From the NCBI RefSeq assembly GCF_900103005.1, contig NZ_FMWL01000004.1, positions 124,001-188,000 of the forward strand: a stretch of 64,000 bases of DNA, written 5' to 3'. Below are positions 7,082-15,216 of the stretch, piece by piece; the stretch's first letter is position 1; each line of letters begins with the position of its first letter. The translations under genes were made by a program, and so were the position numbers. The notes under the pieces were generated by a model. It did no database searches. It was not told the origin of the DNA and saw only the letters and a program-made list of their open reading frames with translations. This DNA is from Acidaminobacter hydrogenoformans DSM 2784 (lineage in GTDB: Bacteria; Bacillota; Clostridia; Peptostreptococcales; Acidaminobacteraceae).

Positions 7082-9160
7082 TTATTTTTTAAGCTCGACC
7101 AGGTGATTGTAGTAATCCAGCTCGAGGATGCGTGCGGAGGCGAGGAAGATGTCATCGATTTGGCGGGTGACTTCCTGGATGTAGTTGGGTGAGGCGGTGG
7201 GGATGGGGTGGGATGGGGTGGCGGGGACCATCGGCAAAAACGCTTTGGAAAGGGCGTCATAGCGGCCTCGGTCGGTGATAAAGCTTTTGTTGAGGAAGGT
7301 GACGAAGGGCGGGGCGCCGGAGAAGATGTCACGGCCCATGAGGAGGCGGGAATCGAAGTCGAGGCCCAGGAGGTTGGAGAGCGTGGGGAGGATGTCCAGA
7401 CTCGAGCAGGGGGTGGTGATGACTTCCGGGGTCTGACCCCGGCTGTATAGGATGAAGGGGCTGCGATAGAGTTCGAAGGTGCGTTCGACCGGGTGGCCGG
7501 CGAGCTCGTCCAGGGCTTTATCCGAGAGGCCGTAAGGGTAGTGGTCCGCGCTCATGGCAATGAGGGTGCGTTCGGCGACGCCTGCGGCTTCGAGTTGGCT
7601 AAGGAGGTCGGCCATGGCGCGGTCGAGCTCGATTTGGGTGGCGAGGTAGGCTTTGGCTTCGTTGCTTAGGGGCAGGTGGTCTACGGCGGCCCTGTTTTTG
7701 GCAGCCATGGCGTTGCCCCGGAAGCTGTAGCGCATGTGTCCGCTGACCGTCATGTAATAGGTGTGGAAGGGTTCGCGGTTTATGTACTCTGGGACGGAGT
7801 GCTGGATCATTTCCAGATCGGATTCGGGCCAGGTTGGGGTGACGTCGAGGCCGTTTCCGAGACCAAAATAAGTGTAGCCCATGTTGGGGTGGGAGAGGTG
7901 GCGCTTGTAGTAGCTGTAGCGGTGGTTGTGGTAGGCGGTGGTGGTGTAGCCCAGAGGGCGGAGCTGGTTGCCCAGGGTCATGGCCATGTTTTTGCTGGCG
8001 GAATCTATGAAGCTCCAGATGCCGCTTTTAGGGAGGAGGCCGGTGCAGGCGACGTATTCGCCGTCTGAAGTGCTGACGCCCCATATAGGATTGTAAAATT
8101 CAGTAAAATTAGTGCCTTCATGGACCATTTTGTAGAGGGTGGGGGTCAGTTCTGGGTGTATTGAATAGGGGGACAGGCTTTCAGCGGTGATGAAAATGAG
8201 GTTGAAGCCTCTGTAGCGACCGGTGTAGGGGTTTTTGGGCGAGGGGGTTTCTGAGGCGAACCAGTTATGGAGGGCTTTGAGCCGCGGGTCTTTGGATTTT
8301 GCGGCGTAGGCACTGAAGTCTATTGGCAAAGCGTTGTATTGGGCGTTTGGCCATTGTGGTGTGGGATCAGGGGTGGTTTGTGGGGTGGGTTGTTGGGTGA
8401 GCTCCTCTGAAATACGGGTGTGGCCAGCATTTGTCTCGTAAATTTTTGATTTCATGCCGAGGAGAGAGCGCTGGAAGTCCAGGCGCATGGTGGTCAGCAG
8501 GCCAAAATGGCTGAGGGTAACTGTGGGATCCATGCTTCGGAAATAAGCTTCATAAGCACCGCCAAGCTTGTTTTTCGATACGCGGATTATTATTTTCGCG
8601 ATCAGCAGGAGGACGGCTATGAGGATAAGGGGGGTCACAAGCTGGGTTATAAACGGGGTCATAAACGGGGTCAGACCCCCAATGGAATTTGAAGCTGAGG
8701 CATTTTCAGATAGCGCTGCTTGTGGAATGGCAGCTTCTGGGGTCAGACCCGCAAATATTGAAAAATGCAGCACCAAAGGCAGGGATAGAATCAAAAGCCA
8801 CTTAGCGCTCATGGCAATATAGGCAATGATGTCTTTGACAAAGTCCAGCACTTGGCCGGCATTCCCCATGGAAAAGAAGGTGTAGAGCATTTTGAATATT
8901 TTAAAGTAGACGAGCTGGGAGGCAAAAATGAAGAAAAGCAGAATTATAAAAATCGCTGCCAATCCTTCTTTGACGAGGCCTCCAAAAGGGGAAGCCATGG
9001 GGGCCAGGACACTTGCGTAAAATGCTGACCAGATTAAAGTGTTGTGCAGTCCGGGCTTCTTGAATTTTTTTACTGTAGCAAGTCGAAGCATTATTTCTAA
9101 ATATATAATGACAGCAAACCAATATATAGCGGGAGGCATCCCCGTAATGGCGTTTAGCAT
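7082..9160 (-). CDS. LtaS-like membrane sulfatase / phosphoglycerol transferase
   Basis: About 692 residues from the ATG at 9160 (an upstream in-frame ATG at 9190 lacks a clear site). The N-terminal third holds about five hydrophobic helices. The rest is an alkaline-phosphatase-superfamily domain: metal-binding FITAESLSPYSIHPELTP, the nucleophile region WGVSTSDGEYVACTGLLP, where a Thr is expected to form the phospho-intermediate, and MSADHYPYG for the second metal site. LtaS-type enzymes build lipoteichoic acid or modify membrane glycans with phosphoglycerol outside the cell. Length and layout fit. The linker after the helices (about 235-290) carries QPTPQTTPDPTPQ, and three family-B repeats and one family-C repeat lie within the frame. 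Confidence 0.85.
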   Translation of the reverse strand: MLNAITGMPPAIYWFAVIIYLEIMLRLATVKKFKKPGLHNTLIWSAFYASVLAPMASPFGGLVKEGLAAIFIILLFFIFASQLVYFKIFKMLYTFFSMGNAGQVLDFVKDIIAYIAMSAKWLLILSLPLVLHFSIFAGLTPEAAIPQAALSENASASNSIGGLTPFMTPFITQLVTPLILIAVLLLIAKIIIRVSKNKLGGAYEAYFRSMDPTVTLSHFGLLTTMRLDFQRSLLGMKSKIYETNAGHTRISEELTQQPTPQTTPDPTPQWPNAQYNALPIDFSAYAAKSKDPRLKALHNWFASETPSPKNPYTGRYRGFNLIFITAESLSPYSIHPELTPTLYKMVHEGTNFTEFYNPIWGVSTSDGEYVACTGLLPKSGIWSFIDSASKNMAMTLGNQLRPLGYTTTAYHNHRYSYYKRHLSHPNMGYTYFGLGNGLDVTPTWPESDLEMIQHSVPEYINREPFHTYYMTVSGHMRYSFRGNAMAAKNRAAVDHLPLSNEAKAYLATQIELDRAMADLLSQLEAAGVAERTLIAMSADHYPYGLSDKALDELAGHPVERTFELYRSPFILYSRGQTPEVITTPCSSLDILPTLSNLLGLDFDSRLLMGRDIFSGAPPFVTFLNKSFITDRGRYDALSKAFLPMVPATPSHPIPTASPNYIQEVTRQIDDIFLASARILELDYYNHLVELKK
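7226..7238 (+). repeat. Dispersed 13-mer, family C, inside the sulfatase gene
   Basis: GACCATCGGCAAA preceded by GGGG, antisense to the sulfatase frame near its 3' end, where it encodes LPMV. Confidence 0.65.
7426..7442. repeat. Family B palindrome in the sulfatase gene
   Basis: CCGGGGTCTGACCCCGG, a 17-base palindrome, encoding RGQTP within the sulfatase domain. Confidence 0.75.
8667..8679. repeat. Family B palindrome in the sulfatase gene
   Basis: GGGGTCAGACCCC, preceded 12 bases earlier by a half copy GGGGTCATAAAC (8655-8666). Encodes GLTP in the membrane part of the sulfatase. Confidence 0.7.
8739..8750. repeat. Family B repeat in the sulfatase gene
   Basis: GGGGTCAGACCC, 60 bases from the previous copy; encodes AGLTP in the sulfatase frame. 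Confidence 0.65.
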
Positions 9161-9243
9161 GCAAAAGACCCCTTTCTCGTTATAGCCCAATCATAGCTGA
9201 ACTGGAAAAAGGGGTCAACAGTAGGTTTTATTGACAAAACTTC

Positions 9244-9330
9244 AGGTGGGCCCAGTCCCGCACCAAACAGGTGGGCCCAGTCCCGCACCAAACACTGTGT
9301 CAAACAGGTGGGCCCAGTCCCCCACCAAAC
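9244..9330. repeat. Repeat family A, three units
   Basis: Three copies of AGGTGGGCCCAGTCCCGCAC followed by CAAAC (the third with CCCCCAC), on the strand opposite to the array at 1161. They fill the gap between the sulfatase start and the pirin stop. Confidence 0.85.
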
Positions 9331-9342
9331 AATCACGGCTTT

Positions 9343-10042
9343 TCAAGCCTTGGCCATTTCAACGACAAGAAAATGCGCCGTTTGCTCTGCCTGGAGCCTC
9401 AGGGTCTCCTCAATGGATTCGATGGCGTCACGAGCTTCCAGTCTCAGACCGTTGATGACAGCCTCGCCTTCAATGAGGACTAAGTAGGCCTGGCGGCTTT
9501 CCTTGACTTTAAACTCAATTTGGTCGCCTTTTGAAAGCTCAAGGGCGTACAGGTTGGTATCCTGGTGAAGCTCAATGGGCGCGCCGCCGCCAACACCGGA
9601 AGCGATGTGGAGCCATTTGCCTTTTCGAAGCGCCCAGTCCAGCTTCAATTCCCCATAAGCCGGTTTATGACGCTTCTGATCCGGCAGAATCCAAATCTGA
9701 AGGAAGCGCAGCGCATCAGAACCAAGATTGTGCTCGCTGTGGGAGACACCGGTGCCGGCGCTCATGTACTGGACCTCCCCCCCGTTTCAGCGCGCTTTTG
9801 TTGCCCATGCTGTCACCATGGGTCAGCTCGCCATTCACCACATACGAAATGATTTCCATATCCCGGTGGGGGTGCGTGTCAAAACCGTTCCCGGAGGCCA
9901 CCAAGTCATCATTTATGACCCTTAAAGCGCCAAAATTCATATTATCTGGATTGTAATATTCAGCGAAGGAGAAGTGAAATATGCTGCGCAGCCAACCTCT
10001 GTTGCTGCGCCCCATTTGCCGATGGTCTATTTTTCTAAACAT
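9343..10042 (-). pseudogene. Pirin family protein, frameshifted at a G7 run
   Basis: Two overlapping frames together form one pirin (a cupin-fold Fe-binding protein; some pirins have quercetinase activity). The first frame, from 10042, ends ...HGDSMGNKSALKRGG with metal ligands in THPHRDMEI. The second continues with YMSAGTGVSHSEHNLG and runs to 9343. The join lies at a run of seven G on the coding strand (C7 at 9777-9783). With six G, the frame reads KRGEVQYMSAG, the normal pirin sequence. This is a real frameshift, a phase-variable tract or a sequencing error. A promoter with an overlapping palindrome lies upstream. Confidence 0.85.
10015..10027 (-). repeat. Dispersed 13-mer, family C, in the pirin 5' region
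   Basis: Exact GACCATCGGCAAA on the minus strand, in codons 6-10 of the pirin frame. Confidence 0.6.
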
Positions 10043-10093
10043 ATCATTTAAACCTCCTTTGTATCGAATTGAAAACTGTTATCATTTAACTAT

Positions 10094-10122
10094 AATATAC
10101 TACTAATTAGTATTATAATCAA
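10094..10122 (-). promoter_or_regulatory. Pirin promoter with overlapping operator palindrome
   Basis: On the minus strand, TTGATT (10117-10122) and TATATT (10094-10099) are 17 bases apart. The spacer is almost filled by a 22-bp inverted repeat (10096-10117) with arms TATACTACTAA and TTAGTATTATA, one mismatched pair. The placement would block RNA polymerase. TACTA/TAGTA half-sites recall HxlR/MarR-type operators, but the regulator is not identified. Nothing gene-like was seen in the rest of 10043-10311. Confidence 0.65.
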
Positions 10123-10311
10123 GCCTTATATAAATTTTTTCCTATGTTTAATTGACTTAAGCTCTAAAAACCTTCAGAATTGAAGTAATGTGTGCTTTCA
10201 GTCAAGCCTAAGCTTTATCAAACACAGCACTCCATTTTACCTGCATAGCCAACACCGTTCACATCACCGCACACATTCGAAATCAGCACAAATTATCCCA
10301 ACAGGAGGCCC

Positions 10312-11253
10312 ATGATGACCAAACGAACCCCAACGTTCATTGTTTTAATCATTGTCGCAGCGGTTGTTCTATGGCTTGGCGGCACAAGCTTTTACACGGT
10401 GGATCAGACAGAATATGCCGTGCTGGAGACCTTTGGCAAGCCGGATACCAATCTGGTTCAGCCTGGACTCAGATTCAAGCTGCCGTATCCCATTCAGAAC
10501 GTGCGCAAACTTTCAAGAGAAACTTTTTCTCTCACCTTTGGCTATGAGGAAGGCCCCGATGGCTCGACCGTTCAGGAACGGGACGCCAAAATGATTACGG
10601 GTGATGAGAACATCATCCTGGCGGACCTTGAAGTCCAGTGGCAGATTGTCGATCCTATTGCCTTTCTTTACAACACTGAGGATCCTGTCAAAATCCTTAT
10701 GAACGCCACTTCCAGCTCGCTGAGAGGAGTTATTGGAAGCTCGGTGGTGGATGACGCTTTGACAGATGGCCGTACCCGCATTATGAATGACACCCGGGAT
10801 ACCTTGGTCTCTCTGGTTGACGCTTATCAAATAGGCGTCGCCATCCGAAATGTCAACTTGCAGGACGTCGACCTTCCAAACGAGCAGGTCAGTGACGCCT
10901 TTAAAAAAGTCGCCTCCGCCCGTGAGGAACGCATCACGAAGATCAACCAGGCGAACCGTTACCGAGCTGAAAAAATCAATAACGCAGATGGCCAAAAGGC
11001 TGCGCTCATCAGCCGCGCGGAAGGGGACAAGGTTGCCCGGATCGAGCAGGCAAGAGGTGACGTGGCCCAGTTTAACGCTATTTACTCTGAATATGCCAAC
11101 AACAAGACCATCACGCGGGATCGTCTGATCATAGAGACGCTGGAGCAGGTTCTTCCGGATGTCCAGATCTACATCATGCAGGAGGGCGGCGGCAGCACGG
11201 TGAATTACCTTCCGCTGGACCAGCTGAAGAAAGGTGGTGCTGTCAATGAGTAA
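10312..11253 (+). CDS. hflK: HflK-like SPFH/prohibitin-domain membrane protein
   Basis: 313 residues: a short N-terminal signal anchor (about 8-25), then an SPFH domain beginning YTVDQTEYAVLETFGKPDTN, followed by an Ala/Glu/Arg-rich helical stretch (about 200-260). HflK and HflC form a cage around the FtsH protease and modulate its activity. The ATG at 10312 or 10315 follows AGGAGG; the second has better spacing. The stop overlaps the start of hflC by eight bases (ATGAGTAA). No ftsH is in the window. Confidence 0.88.
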   Translation: MMTKRTPTFIVLIIVAAVVLWLGGTSFYTVDQTEYAVLETFGKPDTNLVQPGLRFKLPYPIQNVRKLSRETFSLTFGYEEGPDGSTVQERDAKMITGDENIILADLEVQWQIVDPIAFLYNTEDPVKILMNATSSSLRGVIGSSVVDDALTDGRTRIMNDTRDTLVSLVDAYQIGVAIRNVNLQDVDLPNEQVSDAFKKVASAREERITKINQANRYRAEKINNADGQKAALISRAEGDKVARIEQARGDVAQFNAIYSEYANNKTITRDRLIIETLEQVLPDVQIYIMQEGGGSTVNYLPLDQLKKGGAVNE

Positions 11254-12244
11254 ATTGGAACAAGTCATTCAGGTGATCATTGACGAATTCAAGAAAAATA
11301 TGGCAGCGAACAAGGCTAAGAGGCCTGCTTCAGCCAGTGGCTCAGACAGCCCAAATCCACGTCCATCCGGCCGCAAACTTTCTATAGGCATTCCAGTCGT
11401 CATCCTGCTGATCATAGCCGTGGTCTTCGTTCAGAGCAATCTCTTCATTGTCAGAGCCAACGAGTTTGTCATTGTACGGCAGTTCGGCGAAATTGTCCGG
11501 GTCATCGACGAACCAGGGCTGAAGTTCAAGGTGCCTTTCGTCCAGACCTTCACGCGGCTGCCAAAATTCACTTTGGTCTACGACGTACCGCCGGCAGAGA
11601 TCAACACCCTTGACAAAAAGCGGATCATGGTCGATTACTACAGCCTTTGGAGAATCACAGACCCCGTTCAAATGATTGAGTCCCTCAGAACCCTTGACGC
11701 GGCGGAGAACCGACTGGGCGACATAGTCTATTCCAGCATCCGCACGGAACTGGGCAAAATGAATTATGTCGACATTATCAAGGATCGCATCAGTACTCGT
11801 GGCGGCATAGACTCCACGGTCAAAGGCCAGGTCAACGACACCCTTGTCAGGAACATGAGCGGCATTGAGCTCATTGACATCAAGATGAAGCGCGCAGATC
11901 TTCCGGCGGCCAACGAGGAATCCGTCTTCCTTCGCATGATTTCCGAACGGGAAAGTACCGCCCAGCAATATCTCTCCCAAGGTGACGCTGAAGCCCTTAA
12001 GATTCGGGCAGAAACTGACAGGGAAGTCTCTGAAATCCTTTCCAGAGCGGAAGCTGACGCCAAGACTATCCAGGCAGAGGGCGAGAAAGAGGCCGCGCGC
12101 CTTTATAATGATGCCTACAGCGCGGATCCGGAATTTTTCAACCTTTACAGAACACTGACCTCCTACAAGACGACCATCAACGGCGAAACGGTGCTGCTGC
12201 TCCCAATCAATTCGCCATATCTGAGATATCTCACAGGGGAATAA
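11246..12244 (+). CDS. hflC: HflC-like SPFH/prohibitin-domain membrane protein
   Basis: 332 residues from the ATG at 11246, which overlaps the hflK stop; an in-frame GTG at 11234 is less likely. A charged, Ala/Ser/Pro-rich N-terminus of about 45 residues precedes one transmembrane helix (VVILLIIAVVFVQSNLFIV) and an SPFH domain (VRANEFVIVRQFGEIVRVID). HflC proteins usually start almost at the membrane helix, so the long cytoplasmic extension is unusual. The C-terminal helical part keeps the usual AEADAKTIQAEGEKEAARLY pattern. Partner of hflK; followed after one base by an MBL hydrolase gene. Confidence 0.88.
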   Translation: MSKLEQVIQVIIDEFKKNMAANKAKRPASASGSDSPNPRPSGRKLSIGIPVVILLIIAVVFVQSNLFIVRANEFVIVRQFGEIVRVIDEPGLKFKVPFVQTFTRLPKFTLVYDVPPAEINTLDKKRIMVDYYSLWRITDPVQMIESLRTLDAAENRLGDIVYSSIRTELGKMNYVDIIKDRISTRGGIDSTVKGQVNDTLVRNMSGIELIDIKMKRADLPAANEESVFLRMISERESTAQQYLSQGDAEALKIRAETDREVSEILSRAEADAKTIQAEGEKEAARLYNDAYSADPEFFNLYRTLTSYKTTINGETVLLLPINSPYLRYLTGE

Positions 12245-12245
12245 C

Positions 12246-12869
12246 ATGAGCTACGGTATTTGGCAGCGCGCCCTGGGATCCCACCGGACCAACGTCTATA
12301 TTGTCTATGATGAGCAGACAAAAGAAGCGTTGATCCTGGACCCGGGGGACGAGAAGAAAAAAATCATAAAAGTGGTACAGGAAAAGGGCCTGAAGATCAT
12401 GGGCATTCTCCTTACCCATGGCCACGTGGACCATATTGGCGCCGCGGCGGCGCTGAGGAAGCAATACGACTGTCCGCTGATGGCCCACAAGGCAGAGGAG
12501 ATGCTCCTCGCGACGCCCTACTACAATCATTCCAATGAGCGGGATATTCGCATCAAAGCGGATATCCCCCTTTCAGAAGGTCAGAGGATAGCCTTTGGGA
12601 ATCATGGATTATTGGTGATCCATACGCCAGGGCATACTGCTGGCAGCATCAGTCTGAAGCTGGAGAACGCCCCGGTGATCTTTACGGGGGACACAATTTT
12701 TGGTGACGACGTGGGCCGGACAGACCTCTACAGCGGCAGCGATGCCCAGCTTAAAAACACTATCAAGCGGGCACTTAACGAGTGGAAAGACGAGTGGACC
12801 CTCTATCCCGGCCATGATGCCGCTGCGGTAATGGCAGACGTCAGACCCATATTAAAGCGCTATGTATAA
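12246..12869 (+). CDS. MBL-fold metallo-hydrolase (glyoxalase II-like)
   Basis: 207 residues with the metallo-beta-lactamase fold. Zinc ligands are visible in THGHVDHIGA (HxHxDH), HTPGHTAGS, the bridging Asp of FTGDTIF, and a final His in YPGHD. These small proteins act as hydroxyacylglutathione-type or other thioester hydrolases; several Firmicutes members (the YcbL type) have no known substrate. The start lies one base after hflC, so it is the third gene of the hflK-hflC operon. Confidence 0.9.
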   Translation: MSYGIWQRALGSHRTNVYIVYDEQTKEALILDPGDEKKKIIKVVQEKGLKIMGILLTHGHVDHIGAAAALRKQYDCPLMAHKAEEMLLATPYYNHSNERDIRIKADIPLSEGQRIAFGNHGLLVIHTPGHTAGSISLKLENAPVIFTGDTIFGDDVGRTDLYSGSDAQLKNTIKRALNEWKDEWTLYPGHDAAAVMADVRPILKRYV

Positions 12870-12893
12870 TTCAGTTTAAGAGGAGTCAGTCAT

Positions 12894-13832
12894 ATGCAGA
12901 ATTTTATTTTTTCATTAAACATCATCCTGCCTCTTTTTCTGCTGATGTCTCTTGGTTATGGTCTGAAGCATCTGGGCATGTTTGACCCTAAATCCTTGAA
13001 AGTATTGAACAGCTTAGCTTTTAAGGCGCTGCTCCCTGCACTGGTGTTCAACAACATTTATCTCACGGATAAAAATGGCCATTTTGATGCCCGGGTCATC
13101 CTGTTCGCCGCTGTTTCGGCCTTTGCGATCTTTGGGGTTTTCACAGTTGTTACCGTTATGCTGGAAAAGGACAACCGCAGGCGGGCCACGCTGATTCAGG
13201 GCATTGGCCGCAGCAACTCCATCATTTTCAGCCTGCCCATTGTCGCGTCCATCTACGGACCGGAGCGGGCGGGCATCACCGCTATAGTGGTGGGGACAGT
13301 GGTGCCTATCTTCAATGCCCTCAGCGTCATTGTCCTGTCGGTGTTTGGCAAACGAAAAGTCAGTCCCTGGGGCTTGGTGCTCAACGTATTAAAAAACCCA
13401 TTGATCCTGGGGTCTTTGGCCGGCATCCTGGCCATGAACGCAGGTCTGACCCTGCCGGTCCCTGTTGAAAAAACCGTGGGGGATTTGGCGAAAGCTGCGA
13501 CACCGCTGGCCATTCTGGCCTTGGGAGGCTCTTTTAATTTCAGTGCCGTCAAAGACAACACCAAATATATTGCCTATGGTGTGTTTTCCAAGCTTGTGGT
13601 GATCCCGGGGATCCTTGTGCCCCTTTGCGTCAAGCTGGGGTTCACAGGGCCGGAGCTCGTGACACTTGTGATCATGTACGCTGCACCAGCAGCGGTGTCG
13701 ACCTATACCATGGCTCAACAGATGGACGCGGACGACGTTCTGGCCGGGCAACTGGTAGTCTTTGGCTCAGCGCTGTCCGTCGTGACCATTTTCTTTTGGC
13801 TCTTTGGGCTGAGAAGTCTTGGTTTAATTTAG
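12894..13832 (+). CDS. AEC (auxin efflux carrier) family transporter
   Basis: 312 residues with ten predicted membrane helices in two five-helix halves, beginning IILPLFLLMSLGYGLKHLGMF and with the conserved VLKNPLILGSLAGI of the second half. AEC/YfdV/MleP family proteins move malate, other organic acids or small solutes; specificity cannot be read from the sequence. AAGAGGAGTC lies 7 bases before the ATG. It lies 24 bases after the MBL gene and probably ends the operon, with the strong hairpin at 13841-13883 behind it. Confidence 0.85.
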   Translation: MQNFIFSLNIILPLFLLMSLGYGLKHLGMFDPKSLKVLNSLAFKALLPALVFNNIYLTDKNGHFDARVILFAAVSAFAIFGVFTVVTVMLEKDNRRRATLIQGIGRSNSIIFSLPIVASIYGPERAGITAIVVGTVVPIFNALSVIVLSVFGKRKVSPWGLVLNVLKNPLILGSLAGILAMNAGLTLPVPVEKTVGDLAKAATPLAILALGGSFNFSAVKDNTKYIAYGVFSKLVVIPGILVPLCVKLGFTGPELVTLVIMYAAPAAVSTYTMAQQMDADDVLAGQLVVFGSALSVVTIFFWLFGLRSLGLI

Positions 13833-13840
13833 CATAAACT

Positions 13841-13883
13841 AAAAGGAGTTTGGTTGGGGACTGTCCCCAACCAAACTCCTTTT
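13841..13883. terminator. 20-bp perfect bidirectional terminator containing repeat A
   Basis: Arms AAAAGGAGTTTGGTTGGGGA (13841-13860) and its exact complement (13864-13883) enclose a CTG loop, with T4 on both strands. It separates convergent AEC and MoxR genes. Its middle, TTTGGTTGGGGACTG, is the family-A repeat core. Confidence 0.92.
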
Positions 13884-13889
13884 AAAATT

Positions 13890-15188
13890 TTAAACCTCAA
13901 GCTGCAGCTTCCGGATTTCTGCCTCAACCTGACGAAATGCTTTTTCCACGGCAGGGTGCTCCTCTGGTACCGGATACTTCTTCAGAATCATTTCCAGCAG
14001 CTTGGTCAGGTCGCTGACCGCCTGGCGGTAGAGCTTTTCCGGATTGAAGGTTGGCAGACTGTGCGTGTTGTCGAGGTTGGACTGGAGCTCCTGCATGATG
14101 CTCAGGGCCATTTTGTCGTACTTGCGACCATCGGACTCCGGAATCCCTATAGTATCCAGGATCACATCCCGAACCCTCTGAATATCTTCTTCCTTCTGCC
14201 AGAAGGTGAACTGCAGCGCCATCAGATCCTCCATTTTGCAGGTGACGCGTCCACTGAGCAGGGCACTGGCACGGATCAGATTTCTGGAAAGTTTCAGACG
14301 CCTTGGGGAAATAAAAATCTTGTTCTTCTTGGTCAGGATATTTGAAATCTCCACCATGGCCCTGGCTATGTTCTCCGGCAGGGCCACCAGCTCCAGATGG
14401 TCCTGCAGCCACATCAGGTCTTTGAGGCTCAGCTTGATGTCCGTGGCTGTGTGGTCATCCATGAGGATCATGCGGACTTTGTTGTCGTCATCCTTGAGGG
14501 GAGAGACCAGCACCCTGGACAGAAAGCGGTCGTGGAGAGCCTGCAGGCGGAAGTCCGTCTCGTCTGCGTCCAGGTCATCCGACTGTTTGGGAAAGAAGTT
14601 CGTGTCAGCCATAAAAAATCTGAGGTTCGTTTTGACGGTTTCTGTGCCATTCTTGAATTCCCCTTCATTCAGGATGGTCAGAATGCCGGAGTTGGCAACC
14701 TGATCGCTGATCCTGTAAAATTCCGAGCAGAAGGCTATGGCAGCGTCCGGCAGGAAACCTTGATACGCCCGCTTTACAATACCGTGGCGCTTGTAGTACT
14801 CAATGTCCGGGGCACCAAGCACGTTGTTGGGGCTGATATCTGTCCCCATCTGAATGTGGAAGTAGGGGGTGCCGTTAAAGACGTCAAAGTCTATGACGTT
14901 GACAATCTCCCTCAAAATCGCGGACTTCGCGATCCCCGGAGGCCCCAGGGCAATCATGTTGGTCCTGGAGATCATGGACAGCAAAATGCATTCTACAAAG
15001 GTGTCCACTTCGTAGTATTTGCGGTTGAGAAAGTCTTGAATACCTCTGAGCTTGGTGCTGAGCTCGTTCAGATCCATGGACAGCCCCGCGTCCAGTCCGG
15101 CTCTGCGCTCAAGGGCCTCAGCTCTTGCGCTCCCATCAGGCTTTGCATTTTTATCATAGTCGGTTTCAACTCTATTCTCAGTAGTCAT
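13890..15188 (-). CDS. MoxR/RavA-like AAA+ ATPase
   Basis: 432 residues from the ATG at 15188, with GGAGGG 6 bases upstream. The AAA+ core has Walker A GPPGIAKS and the MoxR-type layout (VFNGTPYFHIQMGTD, sensor region MADTNFFP, arginine-finger region LHDRFLSRVL). The C-terminal half is helical. MoxR ATPases work with VWA proteins as chaperones that mature or insert cofactors into protein complexes; E. coli RavA pairs with ViaA. In the Walker B segment (AIAFCSEFYRI) the usual Asp-Glu is Ser-Glu, an odd change for an ATPase. The VWA partner is 28 bases upstream on the same strand. Confidence 0.85.
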   Translation of the reverse strand: MTTENRVETDYDKNAKPDGSARAEALERRAGLDAGLSMDLNELSTKLRGIQDFLNRKYYEVDTFVECILLSMISRTNMIALGPPGIAKSAILREIVNVIDFDVFNGTPYFHIQMGTDISPNNVLGAPDIEYYKRHGIVKRAYQGFLPDAAIAFCSEFYRISDQVANSGILTILNEGEFKNGTETVKTNLRFFMADTNFFPKQSDDLDADETDFRLQALHDRFLSRVLVSPLKDDDNKVRMILMDDHTATDIKLSLKDLMWLQDHLELVALPENIARAMVEISNILTKKNKIFISPRRLKLSRNLIRASALLSGRVTCKMEDLMALQFTFWQKEEDIQRVRDVILDTIGIPESDGRKYDKMALSIMQELQSNLDNTHSLPTFNPEKLYRQAVSDLTKLLEMILKKYPVPEEHPAVEKAFRQVEAEIRKLQLEV

Positions 15189-15216
15189 GGCATGCCCTCC
15201 CAGTCTAAGCGGTGAT

